Assembly (NCBI GenBank): GCA_900543705.1
Contig: UQSL01000038.1
Coordinates: 1-17,739, forward strand
Length of the DNA stretch: 17,739 bases
From: an uncultured Oscillospiraceae bacterium
Lineage (GTDB): Bacteria; Bacillota; Clostridia; Oscillospirales; Ruminococcaceae
Direction of reading: 5' to 3'
Positions within the stretch are counted from its first letter, which is position 1, and each line of letters begins with the position of its first letter. The notes below the pieces were generated by a model, which searched no databases, was not told where the DNA came from, and saw only the letters and a program-made list of their open reading frames with translations. Shown one piece after another: positions 7,559-12,650 of the stretch. Position numbers and translations under genes: made by a program.

Positions 7559-8692
7559 ATGAGGATTGTATTTGTCATTGATATGTTTGACGTAAAGAAA
7601 AACGGCACAACTATGACGGCACGGCGTTTTGTGGAAGAACTGCGAAAAAAGGGGCATGAGGTGCGCGTGATTTCGACCGGGCAGCCGGAACCGGACAAGT
7701 ATCTGGTGCCGGAACACCACATGCCAGTTGTGGATTATTTTTCCAGAAAGCAGAGCTTTATGTTTGCACAGCCGGTGGATTCCGTGATCCGCCAAGCGAT
7801 GGAAGGGGCGGATTTGGTCCACCTGTTTTTACCGATGAAACTGGAGCGGCGCGCACTCAAAATTGCAAGAGAAATGGGAATTCCATGCAGTGCGGCGTTC
7901 CATCTCCAGCCGGAAAACATTACCTATAACATACGCATGGGAAAAGTACAGTGGCTGTCGAACCTGATCTATCTTTGGATGCGCAAAGTGTTCTATGACA
8001 AGTTCGACCATATCCATTGCCCATCCTGTTTTATCGCAGGGCAGCTGAAAGAACACCATTACCGGGCAAAACTGCACGTGATTTCTAATGGGGTAACGCC
8101 GGAATTTCGGTATCGCCCCAAGCGCAGTGAGGATGGATTGTTCCACATTCTGATGATTGGGCGACTTTCTCCGGAAAAGCGGCAGGAGTTGCTCATTGAG
8201 GCGGCGAAAAAATCAAAATATTCTCAGAAAATTCAACTCCATTTTGCGGGGACGGGGCCAAAGGAGTACGCGCTTAGGCATCAGGGGTCTTGCCTGGTAC
8301 AGGAACCCACATTTGGGTATTATCCAAAGGAAGAATTGCTGGATCTGATTGCTTCCTGTGATCTCTACGCACATACGTCGGACGCGGAAATTGAGGCGAT
8401 TGCCTGCCTGGAAGCCATTGCATGCGGTTTGGTTCCGGTCATTTCGGATTCAAAAAAATCCGCGACCTCCCAGTTTGCGCTGGATTCCCGCAGCACCTTT
8501 GCAGCAGGAAACGCCGAGGATTTAGCCCGCAAAATTGACTACTGGATCGAACATCCCAAGGAAAAAGAAGAGATGTCGAAGGCCTATGCGCGCTCGACTG
8601 AGCAGTATCGGATTGAACACTGTGTCGCTGCGGCAGAGCAGATGTTTGAAGAGGTGCTGCGTGATGCACGGAATGGCGGCGGGCATGTATGA
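7559..8692 (+). CDS. Glycosyltransferase family 4 (GT-B fold)
   Basis: 377 residues. The N-terminal Rossmann half starts MRIVFVIDMFDVKKNGTT and includes HEVRVISTG. The C-terminal half has VISNGVTPEF, ILMIGRLSPEKRQELLIEA (nucleotide-sugar lobe), YYPKEELLDLIASCDLYAHTS, and the E-x7-E motif Glu277-Glu285 (EIEAIACLE) typical of retaining GT4 enzymes. It has no membrane segment and is probably a peripheral inner-face enzyme. The GT4 relatives I recall next to PlsC genes act on diacylglycerol or related lipids, and the downstream gene is a plsC remnant overlapping by ATGA. A glycolipid acceptor is therefore a reasonable inference, not shown. The start follows GGGGAAG at a seven-base spacing. The enzyme looks intact although its neighbour is broken. 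Confidence 0.85.
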   Translation: MRIVFVIDMFDVKKNGTTMTARRFVEELRKKGHEVRVISTGQPEPDKYLVPEHHMPVVDYFSRKQSFMFAQPVDSVIRQAMEGADLVHLFLPMKLERRALKIAREMGIPCSAAFHLQPENITYNIRMGKVQWLSNLIYLWMRKVFYDKFDHIHCPSCFIAGQLKEHHYRAKLHVISNGVTPEFRYRPKRSEDGLFHILMIGRLSPEKRQELLIEAAKKSKYSQKIQLHFAGTGPKEYALRHQGSCLVQEPTFGYYPKEELLDLIASCDLYAHTSDAEIEAIACLEAIACGLVPVISDSKKSATSQFALDSRSTFAAGNAEDLARKIDYWIEHPKEKEEMSKAYARSTEQYRIEHCVAAAEQMFEEVLRDARNGGGHV

Positions 8693-9007
8693 AAATGTCG
8701 GGATTTTTCTGGAAGGCGGGCTTGACGAATATTGTCCGGCTTTGTAGAAATTTCAGCCCGGAGCTTTTGTCCTTGCAGTGAAAGCCGGCGTCCCCGTTGT
8801 ACTGATGGCGATTGTCCAGCGCCCGGTTAAATGGTATCACCAATTTTTCCACCGCAAATTTTTAACCCTCCGAATTGGTACACCCTTTATCCGCCCAAGG
8901 GAATGTCTGAAAAAGAGCAGATTCGAGTTTTGGGCCAACCTGCTTATGTGGACATGAAAGCCTGGATGCCGGTTGAGGGGTATACAGCGGTTGCGGAAGA
9001 GGCTTAA
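8689..9007 (+). pseudogene. plsC-like 1-acylglycerol-3-phosphate acyltransferase, internally deleted and frameshifted
   Basis: ATG 8689 overlaps the glycosyltransferase stop (ATGA) and opens MKMSGFFWKAGLTNIVRLCRNF, a plausible PlsC N-terminus, but the frame stops at 8779. From about 8757 another frame reads QPGAFVLAVKAGVPVVLMAIV, the clear PlsC block that normally follows the FPEGTR motif by a few residues, and continues to TPFIRPRE near 8905. A third frame then completes MKAWMPVEGYTAVAEEA to a stop at 9005-9007. The central 100 or so residues with the catalytic HX4D and FPEGTR motifs are absent. So one deletion plus at least one frameshift has destroyed it. The intact gene would have acylated lysophosphatidic acid or a related lipid, coupled to the glycosyltransferase. 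Confidence 0.8.
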
Positions 9008-9015
9008 CAAACAGC

Positions 9016-9047
9016 ACGCCCACCGGAATTTTCCGGCGGGCGTTTTT
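9016..9047 (+). terminator. Strong Rho-independent terminator between convergent pseudogenes
   Basis: ACGCCC-A-CCGGAA (9016-9028) pairs with TTCCGG-C-GGGCGT (9031-9043) with a single internal mismatch, followed by five Ts. It lies nine bases past the plsC remnant stop. The opposing pseudogene ends at 9046, inside the T-run, so the hairpin also follows that frame, although the minus-strand U-tract is poor. Confidence 0.85.
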
Positions 9048-9642
9048 ATGTCTTAAAAAAATGAAGGGTCCTCTGTTTGATATCCTCTTGGCTGACACCT
9101 AGGCAGATTGTGATATCATCCATGACCAAATCACTGCCATTGTTCATGTACAGATATCCACTGGTTTCCTCCCAGAGGACGACTGCCGGATTCGGCTGTT
9201 CACAGGTCTTGTGTCTGATATTCCAAAAACGACGGCAAAGAGGCGGGGCTTCGGAAAACAACATCCGGCAGTACCAGCCTCAGCTTTTTCGCCGGATATG
9301 GGCTCTGAGAAAGAGGGCTTCAAAGGAAGTCTCATGATATCCTTCGGGAAGTGGGATTTCTTCCAGGAGATTGCCGGTAATTGAGCAGGATAGTGACTTT
9401 CAGGCTTTCCAATTCGCCCTGTGACAGGGAATAAGCCTGCGCCTGATAAGTTTTGATGAAATAATCTGCCAGCTGTGAAAATCGTGGCGACAGGGCTATA
9501 TACCTGCTGTGCTCGGCAGAAACATTCTTCACGCTCACGCTGTTCTTCATTTCGCTTGTGTAGAAGCGATTGGGCCGTCCGCTCCACCGATGATACCGAC
9601 CGATGCGGCAGATGTCTTGCGCAGTTTGTGAAAAAGTTTCAT
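9046..9642 (-). pseudogene. Frameshifted conserved hypothetical with GIIGGADGP motif
   Basis: ATG at 9642 (minus) overlaps the flavin reductase stop (ATGA), with GAGGGG upstream. It reads KLFHKLRKTSAASVGIIGGADGP and then stops after about 31 codons. The coding sense continues in a second frame (FYTSEMKNSVSVKNVSAEHSRYIALSPRFSQLADYFIKTYQ to GELESLKVTILL), then a third (GNLLEEIPLPEGYHETSFEALFLRAHIRRKS), and finally the frame ending ETSGYLYMNNGSDLVMDDITICLGVSQEDI to the stop at 9046-9048. At least three frame changes are needed. GIIGGADGP(T)A is known from the beta subunit of sodium-pumping decarboxylases and from short Firmicutes proteins. The rest here is not hydrophobic, so it is not a membrane decarboxylase. 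Function unknown. Confidence 0.72.
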
Positions 9643-10265
9643 GGCCTACCCCTCTTTTTTGTGTGGGATCTTTGCCCTTTCGGTGCAACTCCATGTTTTT
9701 TTGTTTTCTTTTTACGGACAGAAAACCCAAAGGTGCCGGCCCGCCTGCCAAGTTCGTAGTATTCCCCGTGGGCAAATCCCAAAAGATTTGCCCGTTCCAG
9801 ATGGAGCTTGCCGGAAGAGTCGATCAGGCTGTCATCCACATGTACGGCGAGGATTTCGGCGAGAAACATCTCATGGGAACCGAGCGGTAGGATCTGTGTA
9901 ACCCGGCATTCTAGGTTAACCGGGCACTCGGCCAGCAGGGGAGCGCTGATTTGTTCACATGCGTCGGCAGTTAGACCCATGAGGGAGAGCTTATCCATAT
10001 CCCGACCGGAACGCATCCCACAGAAATCCACGGCTGTTGCAAGCGCAGATGGGACGAGGTTTATTACAAATTCCCCACTTGATTTTATCAGCTCATAGGA
10101 ACAACGGGGAGGGCGTACCGAGATATAAGTCATTGGAGGATGGGTGTTGACGATCCCCGTCCACGCGATGGTAAGGGCATTTGGGTGCTCCAGGGTGCCG
10201 CAGGAGACCAGCGCCGGAGGAATAGGCCCCAGCAGAGTGGTCGGTTTCCAGGTGGTTTTGCTCAT
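9639..10265 (-). CDS. Flavin reductase family protein (FMN-binding split barrel)
   Basis: 208 residues of the flavin reductase-like split-barrel fold: LLGPIPPALVSCG, NALTIAWTGIVNTHPPMTYISVRPPRCSY (FMN-contact strands), GEFVINLVP, and HEMFLAEILAVHVD. The family reduces or binds flavin, and several members of this subgroup are uncharacterised flavoredoxin-like electron carriers. The start at ATG 10265 is set by GGAGAG eight bases upstream; the open frame to 10334 contains the promoter. The last 25 or so residues are very basic (SVRKKKTKKHG..KKRGRP), longer than I expect. They follow an A-rich run, so a slip that extended the tail is possible. Its stop overlaps the next start (ATGA), so it is the intact first gene of a two-gene unit whose second gene is broken. 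Confidence 0.85.
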   Translation of the reverse strand: MSKTTWKPTTLLGPIPPALVSCGTLEHPNALTIAWTGIVNTHPPMTYISVRPPRCSYELIKSSGEFVINLVPSALATAVDFCGMRSGRDMDKLSLMGLTADACEQISAPLLAECPVNLECRVTQILPLGSHEMFLAEILAVHVDDSLIDSSGKLHLERANLLGFAHGEYYELGRRAGTFGFSVRKKKTKKHGVAPKGQRSHTKKRGRP

Positions 10266-10305
10266 GAATTTTCTCTCCTTGCCGGTAAGCAACAGTATGG
10301 TTCCT

Positions 10306-10334
10306 ATTGTATCATGGATTGCTCTGCCTGTCAT
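10306..10334 (-). promoter_or_regulatory. Promoter of the flavin reductase unit
   Basis: On the minus strand, ATGACA (plus 10329-10334) is followed by a 17-base spacer with TGA just before TACAAT (plus 10306-10311). The start of transcription would fall near 10299, about 34 bases before the gene. Confidence 0.6.
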
Positions 10335-10352
10335 GGATTTTTTACGGGTATC

Positions 10353-10381
10353 TTGACAAAGTGGGTCTTCCTATGTATAAT
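10353..10381 (+). promoter_or_regulatory. Perfect consensus sigma-A promoter
   Basis: TTGACA (10353-10358), 17-base spacer, TATAAT (10376-10381). Transcription would begin near 10388, 17 bases before the degenerate tRNA-Leu copy. It is back-to-back with the flavin reductase promoter. Consensus promoters of this quality are normal for stable RNA genes. Confidence 0.85.
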
Positions 10382-10404
10382 ACTAAAAGTTAAGAAAAAG
10401 ATGT

Positions 10405-10454
10405 GCCGGTGTGATGGAATTGGCAGACGAGACAGACTCAAAATTCCATTCGCC
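10405..10454 (+). ncRNA. Degenerate tRNA-Leu copy refolded as a long hairpin
   Basis: The first 25 bases are identical to the intact tRNA-Leu at 10595, and similarity continues through the CTCAAAA anticodon loop with three substitutions and one inserted T, then is lost. The anticodon stem cannot form (ACAGA against TTCCA), and no T-arm or 3' acceptor strand follows. The altered bases instead make ATGGAATT (10414-10421) perfectly complementary to AATTCCAT (10442-10449), flanked by GGTG (10408-10411) with CGCC (10451-10454). It lies between a consensus promoter and a terminator, so a roughly 110-base transcript is expected. It is either a decaying tRNA duplicate or a tRNA-derived small RNA. Confidence 0.6.
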
Positions 10455-10478
10455 TGTTGTTATCACTTCGGCTGAATC

Positions 10479-10500
10479 CCTTGATTTTTCAAGGCTTTTT
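10479..10500 (+). terminator. Terminator after the degenerate tRNA-Leu copy
   Basis: CCTTGA (10479-10484), TTTT loop, TCAAGG (10489-10494), then C and five Ts. A short but classic intrinsic terminator. It would separate the upstream consensus promoter from the intact tRNA-Leu. Confidence 0.65.
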
Positions 10501-10529
10501 GACAATTCAATATGTAAGAGATTTTTAAT
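10499..10529 (+). promoter_or_regulatory. Weak candidate promoter for intact tRNA-Leu
   Basis: TTGACA (10499-10504) overlaps the end of the preceding T-run, and TTTAAT (10524-10529) matches five of six -10 bases, but the spacer is 19 bases, longer than ideal. Read-through from 10353 is the alternative. Confidence 0.3.
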
Positions 10530-10569
10530 GTCCCCCGCGATGGACCTCCGATTTCTCGGAAAGGACATT
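10527..10569 (+). other. Nested stem-loop between the two tRNA-Leu copies
   Basis: AATGTCC (10527-10533) pairs perfectly with GGACATT (10563-10569). Inside, TCCGA (10547-10551) and TCGGA (10556-10560) form a second stem with a TTTC loop. There is no T-run after it. Its role is unknown. Confidence 0.4.
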
Positions 10570-10594
10570 GTGAATAAGACTTAAAAATATATAT

Positions 10595-10681
10595 GCCGGT
10601 GTGATGGAATTGGCAGACGTGATGGACTCAAAATCCATTGGTAGCAATACCGTGTCGGTTCGAGTCCGACCACCGGCACCA
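10595..10681 (+). tRNA. tRNA-Leu (anticodon CAA)
   Basis: A full class II cloverleaf. Acceptor GCCGGTG pairs with CACCGGC, and the discriminator A and an encoded CCA end at 10681. The D-stem is ATG/CGT around GAATTGGCAGA. The anticodon stem is ATGGA/TCCAT with loop CTCAAAA, giving anticodon CAA, which reads UUG. A long variable arm (GGTA/TACC) and a T-arm GTCGG-TTCGAGT-CCGAC complete it. It lies directly beside the mobilizable-element module and is a possible integration target, but no duplicate of its 3' end is visible in the window. Confidence 0.95.
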
Positions 10682-10688
10682 AACCAAT

Positions 10689-10741
10689 ATAATCCGAACC
10701 TGTTTCCGATAGGAGATGGGTTCGGATTATTGCTTTTCTTT
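10689..10741 (+). terminator. Terminator of tRNA-Leu
   Basis: ATAATCCGAACC (10689-10700) pairs perfectly with GGTTCGGATTAT (10719-10730), followed by TGCTTTTCTTT. A strong stem eight bases after the tRNA CCA end. Confidence 0.8.
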
Positions 10742-10834
10742 GACCGCTACGAAACCACCTACTTCCGCAACGGAGTGAAGCGTAGACCGACCTCCAAGCC
10801 GAGAGGCCCACGGAAGAAGAAACAGTCCCCATAA
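10742..10834 (+). pseudogene. Start-less C-terminal gene fragment
   Basis: A frame from about 10742 reads DRYETTYFRNGVKRRPTSKP followed by a basic GPRKKK end, and stops at 10832-10834. Its composition is protein-like, but no start or ribosome binding site precedes it: upstream is the tRNA terminator. It ends a few bases before the bidirectional terminator at 10839, the position a last gene would occupy. It is best read as the tail of a mobile-element gene whose body was lost. I do not recognise the family. Confidence 0.35.
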
Positions 10835-10838
10835 ACAC

Positions 10839-10883
10839 AAAAAGGGCGGGCGCAGCCGTTTGCACGGTGCGCCCGCCCTTTTT
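10839..10883. terminator. Bidirectional 16-bp terminator
   Basis: AAAAAGGGCGGGCGCA (10839-10854) and TGCGCCCGCCCTTTTT (10868-10883) are perfectly complementary around a 13-base loop, with A/T runs on both sides. It ends two bases from the stop of the minus-strand mobile-element operon and also follows the plus-strand fragment. Confidence 0.92.
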
Positions 10884-10884
10884 G

Positions 10885-11067
10885 TCATTCCTTCGTTTCG
10901 GCCTCCTGCCTTTCCGCCTCCCGTTGCTTCTTCCATTCGGCAAATTCCCGCTGGCCCTCCTCGCTCTCATAGAAAGCGAGAATGTCCGGCATGATACAGC
11001 GGGCTATCGCTTCAATTTGGTGCTGGGGAATGTCGGTGTTGTTTATCAGCTTTTTTCTTCTTCCCAA
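10885..11067 (-). CDS. Small mobile-element accessory protein, 60 residues
   Basis: Starts at TTG 11067 with GGAGG five bases upstream and reads GRRKKLINNTDIPQHQIEA, then IARCIMPDILAFYESEEGQREFAEWKKQ with a charged tail. The same frame is open far upstream through the relaxase gene on the same strand, but that part is a shadow. The pattern (basic start, hydrophobic-charged helix, acidic FYESEEG, Lys/Glu-rich end) matches short hypothetical proteins I have seen beside MobV relaxases in Firmicutes elements. It has no membrane segment and an unknown function. It is the last gene of the minus-strand module, 29 bases after the relaxase stop. Confidence 0.65.
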   Translation of the reverse strand: MGRRKKLINNTDIPQHQIEAIARCIMPDILAFYESEEGQREFAEWKKQREAERQEAETKE

Positions 11068-11096
11068 ATGTACCTCCGTGTTTCTCAAAAATAGTG

Positions 11097-12056
11097 TTAC
11101 CGCTGGTAGTCCTTGGGGCGTTTCTGCCCCCTCTGCTGTTCTTTCAATGCCTGCCTGACCTCTGGCGGTATGCTGTTGACAAACCGCCGAAGCTGCTCGT
11201 TTTCCTTTTTCAGCATAAGCACCTCCATCTGCTTCTGGATACTCTTTTCGCTGTTGACCTGTTTCTGTAAGCCCTCGTTCTCCTGTGTCAGATAGTCGAT
11301 GGTAGCCTGGTATTTCTTCATCTGCCCCAGGTGGGTTTCCAGCCGGGAGAAGTACGGCCCCACCATCTCCAACACCTCGTCCCGCTTCTTCCCGGCGTTC
11401 AGCATCCCGATTTCCGAAATGGCCTTTTCTATGGCTTTCTGCTGGCGGGTCAGGTCTATGGACTGCTTGAACAGCCAGGTGGGGATATGCTTGCGCTTTG
11501 TCACAAGAGCGCTCTCGCCCCGTTTGAGGACGGGGAACGCCCTTTTCATATGGGCGTGAAACTCGTCCTGCCATTGGGACAACTGCGCCCGGTTGCCCAA
11601 AATCTCCTTGGCGGACAACCGCCCCTCCTCTGTGATGGGGGTGAAGCACAGGTGGAGGTGGGGCGTTTTCTCGTCCATGTGTACCACGGCGGAAAAGATA
11701 TTGCCCCGGCCCACCTTCTTCTCCATGAACGCCACGGCCTCCGTGAAGTAGGCTTGCACCTCCTGTCTGTTCCGGCCCGTGAAAAACTCCGGGCTGGCGG
11801 TAATGAGGGTGTCCACAAACATGGTGCTGTCCTTCCGTGTCCGGCACCCCGCCGCCTTGATCCGGCTGTCGATCTCCCGCCTGTACTTTTGTTCGGGCCG
11901 GATGATGTGAAAGTTGTCCCTGCTCCGGCTGGTGTCAATGTCCGGGTTGCTGGCGTATTGCTCTTTGGTGCGCTCGTGGTGGGCTTCCAGCGCCCCGGCT
12001 GGCCCCGCCTTGTGTTTGGCGAAGCGTAGGATTGCGTGCTGTGCCTTTTGCGTCAT
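11097..12056 (-). CDS. MobV-family relaxase (plasmid/IME mobilization protein)
   Basis: 319 residues. The relaxase would nick oriT and pilot a single strand during conjugative mobilization. The N-terminal domain shows the MobV pattern: SNPDIDTSRSRDNFH near residues 36-50, a helix-rich block, and the metal-binding HMDEKTPHLHL (His126, Asp128, Glu129, His133, His135). The C-terminal third, from about residue 230, is a long Gln/Glu/Lys-rich coiled coil ending in a basic tail. ATG 12056 has AAGGAGG at four bases. It is shorter than the roughly 420-500-residue plasmid Mob proteins but carries all recognisable domain-I motifs. A conjugative helper would be needed, since no type IV secretion genes are visible. 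Confidence 0.93.
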   Translation of the reverse strand: MTQKAQHAILRFAKHKAGPAGALEAHHERTKEQYASNPDIDTSRSRDNFHIIRPEQKYRREIDSRIKAAGCRTRKDSTMFVDTLITASPEFFTGRNRQEVQAYFTEAVAFMEKKVGRGNIFSAVVHMDEKTPHLHLCFTPITEEGRLSAKEILGNRAQLSQWQDEFHAHMKRAFPVLKRGESALVTKRKHIPTWLFKQSIDLTRQQKAIEKAISEIGMLNAGKKRDEVLEMVGPYFSRLETHLGQMKKYQATIDYLTQENEGLQKQVNSEKSIQKQMEVLMLKKENEQLRRFVNSIPPEVRQALKEQQRGQKRPKDYQR

Positions 12057-12150
12057 GGTACCTCCTTGTAGAAAGATAGAACCCCGTTTTTGGGGCCTTG
12101 TAGGGATTTATATTGCCTTGTCTGTTTTGCGGCTGAAAAGCCTTGATATA
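12057..12150 (-). other. Hairpin-rich spacer upstream of mobV, possible oriT or attenuator
   Basis: CCCC/GGGG (12082-12085 and 12092-12095) form a short hairpin just upstream of the relaxase ribosome binding site. GGCTGA (12131-12136) and TCAGCC (12151-12156) form a second inverted repeat overlapping the preceding stop codon. MobV origins of transfer usually lie just upstream of the relaxase and contain inverted repeats, but I see no nick-site sequence I can assign. Confidence 0.25.
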
Positions 12151-12582
12151 TCAGCCTTTTCCGACCTCTATTTTTCTACTCTTCGCCCGCTTTTTCCTTG
12201 CGTGTTCGGCCTTCTGCCGCCGCTGTACCTTCGCCTTGCAGCCCTCGCAATATTTGGCCCGATAGGAGGGCGAAGAAAACGCCTTGCCGCACAGTTCACA
12301 ATGCTTCAAGGCGTCGCACTGGAAAACTTCCGCTTCCAATCCTTTCCCTTCCTTGTCCTTCAACAGCACATGGCGGAAAAACTTGCAGCAGACGGAATAG
12401 GAAATGCTCTGGGGGCAGGTCACTTCCTCGCCTCTGTCAAGATAGAGGCAATTCCCGTTGTCGTAGTGGCTGCACAGGCCCTTGATGAGCCGTAGCGCCT
12501 CCCGCCGCTGTTTGGCATCCATACGGTAAAGGGAATCGTTCGGCCTGCGCTCGATGGGCGGCAAATCTTTGATGTTGAACAT
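12151..12582 (-). CDS. Cysteine-rich VLP-type protein
   Basis: 143 residues with ten cysteines. The first block, GLCSHYDNGNCLYLDRGEEVTC to YSVCCKFFRHVLL (Cys37, 45, 56, 65, 66), matches the Cys_rich_VLP domain (Pfam family of that name). The second, Cys95-x2-Cys98 and Cys112-x2-Cys115, looks like a zinc-ribbon. A strongly basic tail follows (RRQKAEHARKKRAK). Zinc and nucleic-acid binding are inferred from this layout; the function is not established. ATG 12582 is preferred, with AAGGAAG about eight bases upstream; an in-frame GTG at 12588 is the alternative. It lies between the sigma-like gene and mobV, an arrangement I associate with Firmicutes mobilizable elements. Confidence 0.8.
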   Translation of the reverse strand: MFNIKDLPPIERRPNDSLYRMDAKQRREALRLIKGLCSHYDNGNCLYLDRGEEVTCPQSISYSVCCKFFRHVLLKDKEGKGLEAEVFQCDALKHCELCGKAFSSPSYRAKYCEGCKAKVQRRQKAEHARKKRAKSRKIEVGKG

Positions 12583-12614
12583 TCGCACCTTCTTCCTTTA
12601 GTTTTAGGCGGCAA

Positions 12615-12650
12615 AAAGCCACGCCCGCCATTTTCGGCTTGCGTGGCTTT
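12615..12650 (-). terminator. Hairpin terminator or attenuator after the sigma-like gene
   Basis: AAAGCCACGC (12615-12624) pairs perfectly with GCGTGGCTTT (12641-12650), followed on the minus strand by TTTTTGCC. It overlaps the sigma-like stop codon and would limit transcription into the Cys-rich and relaxase genes, unless they have their own promoter or it is only partly efficient. Confidence 0.75.

Noticed and set aside
9475..9901. Overlapping plus-strand frames across 9475-9901
   Set aside because: They oppose the flavin reductase and GIIGGADGP pseudogene, have no site upstream and resemble no family.
10885..11847. A 320-codon open frame on the minus strand over the relaxase region
   Set aside because: Only its last 60 codons (from TTG 11067) look like a gene; the rest is a shadow of the relaxase frame on the same strand in GC-rich DNA.
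11331..12029. A 232-codon plus-strand frame antisense to mobV
   Set aside because: Antisense shadow with Pro/Gly/Leu-rich composition and no ribosome binding site; the minus-strand relaxase motifs are unambiguous.
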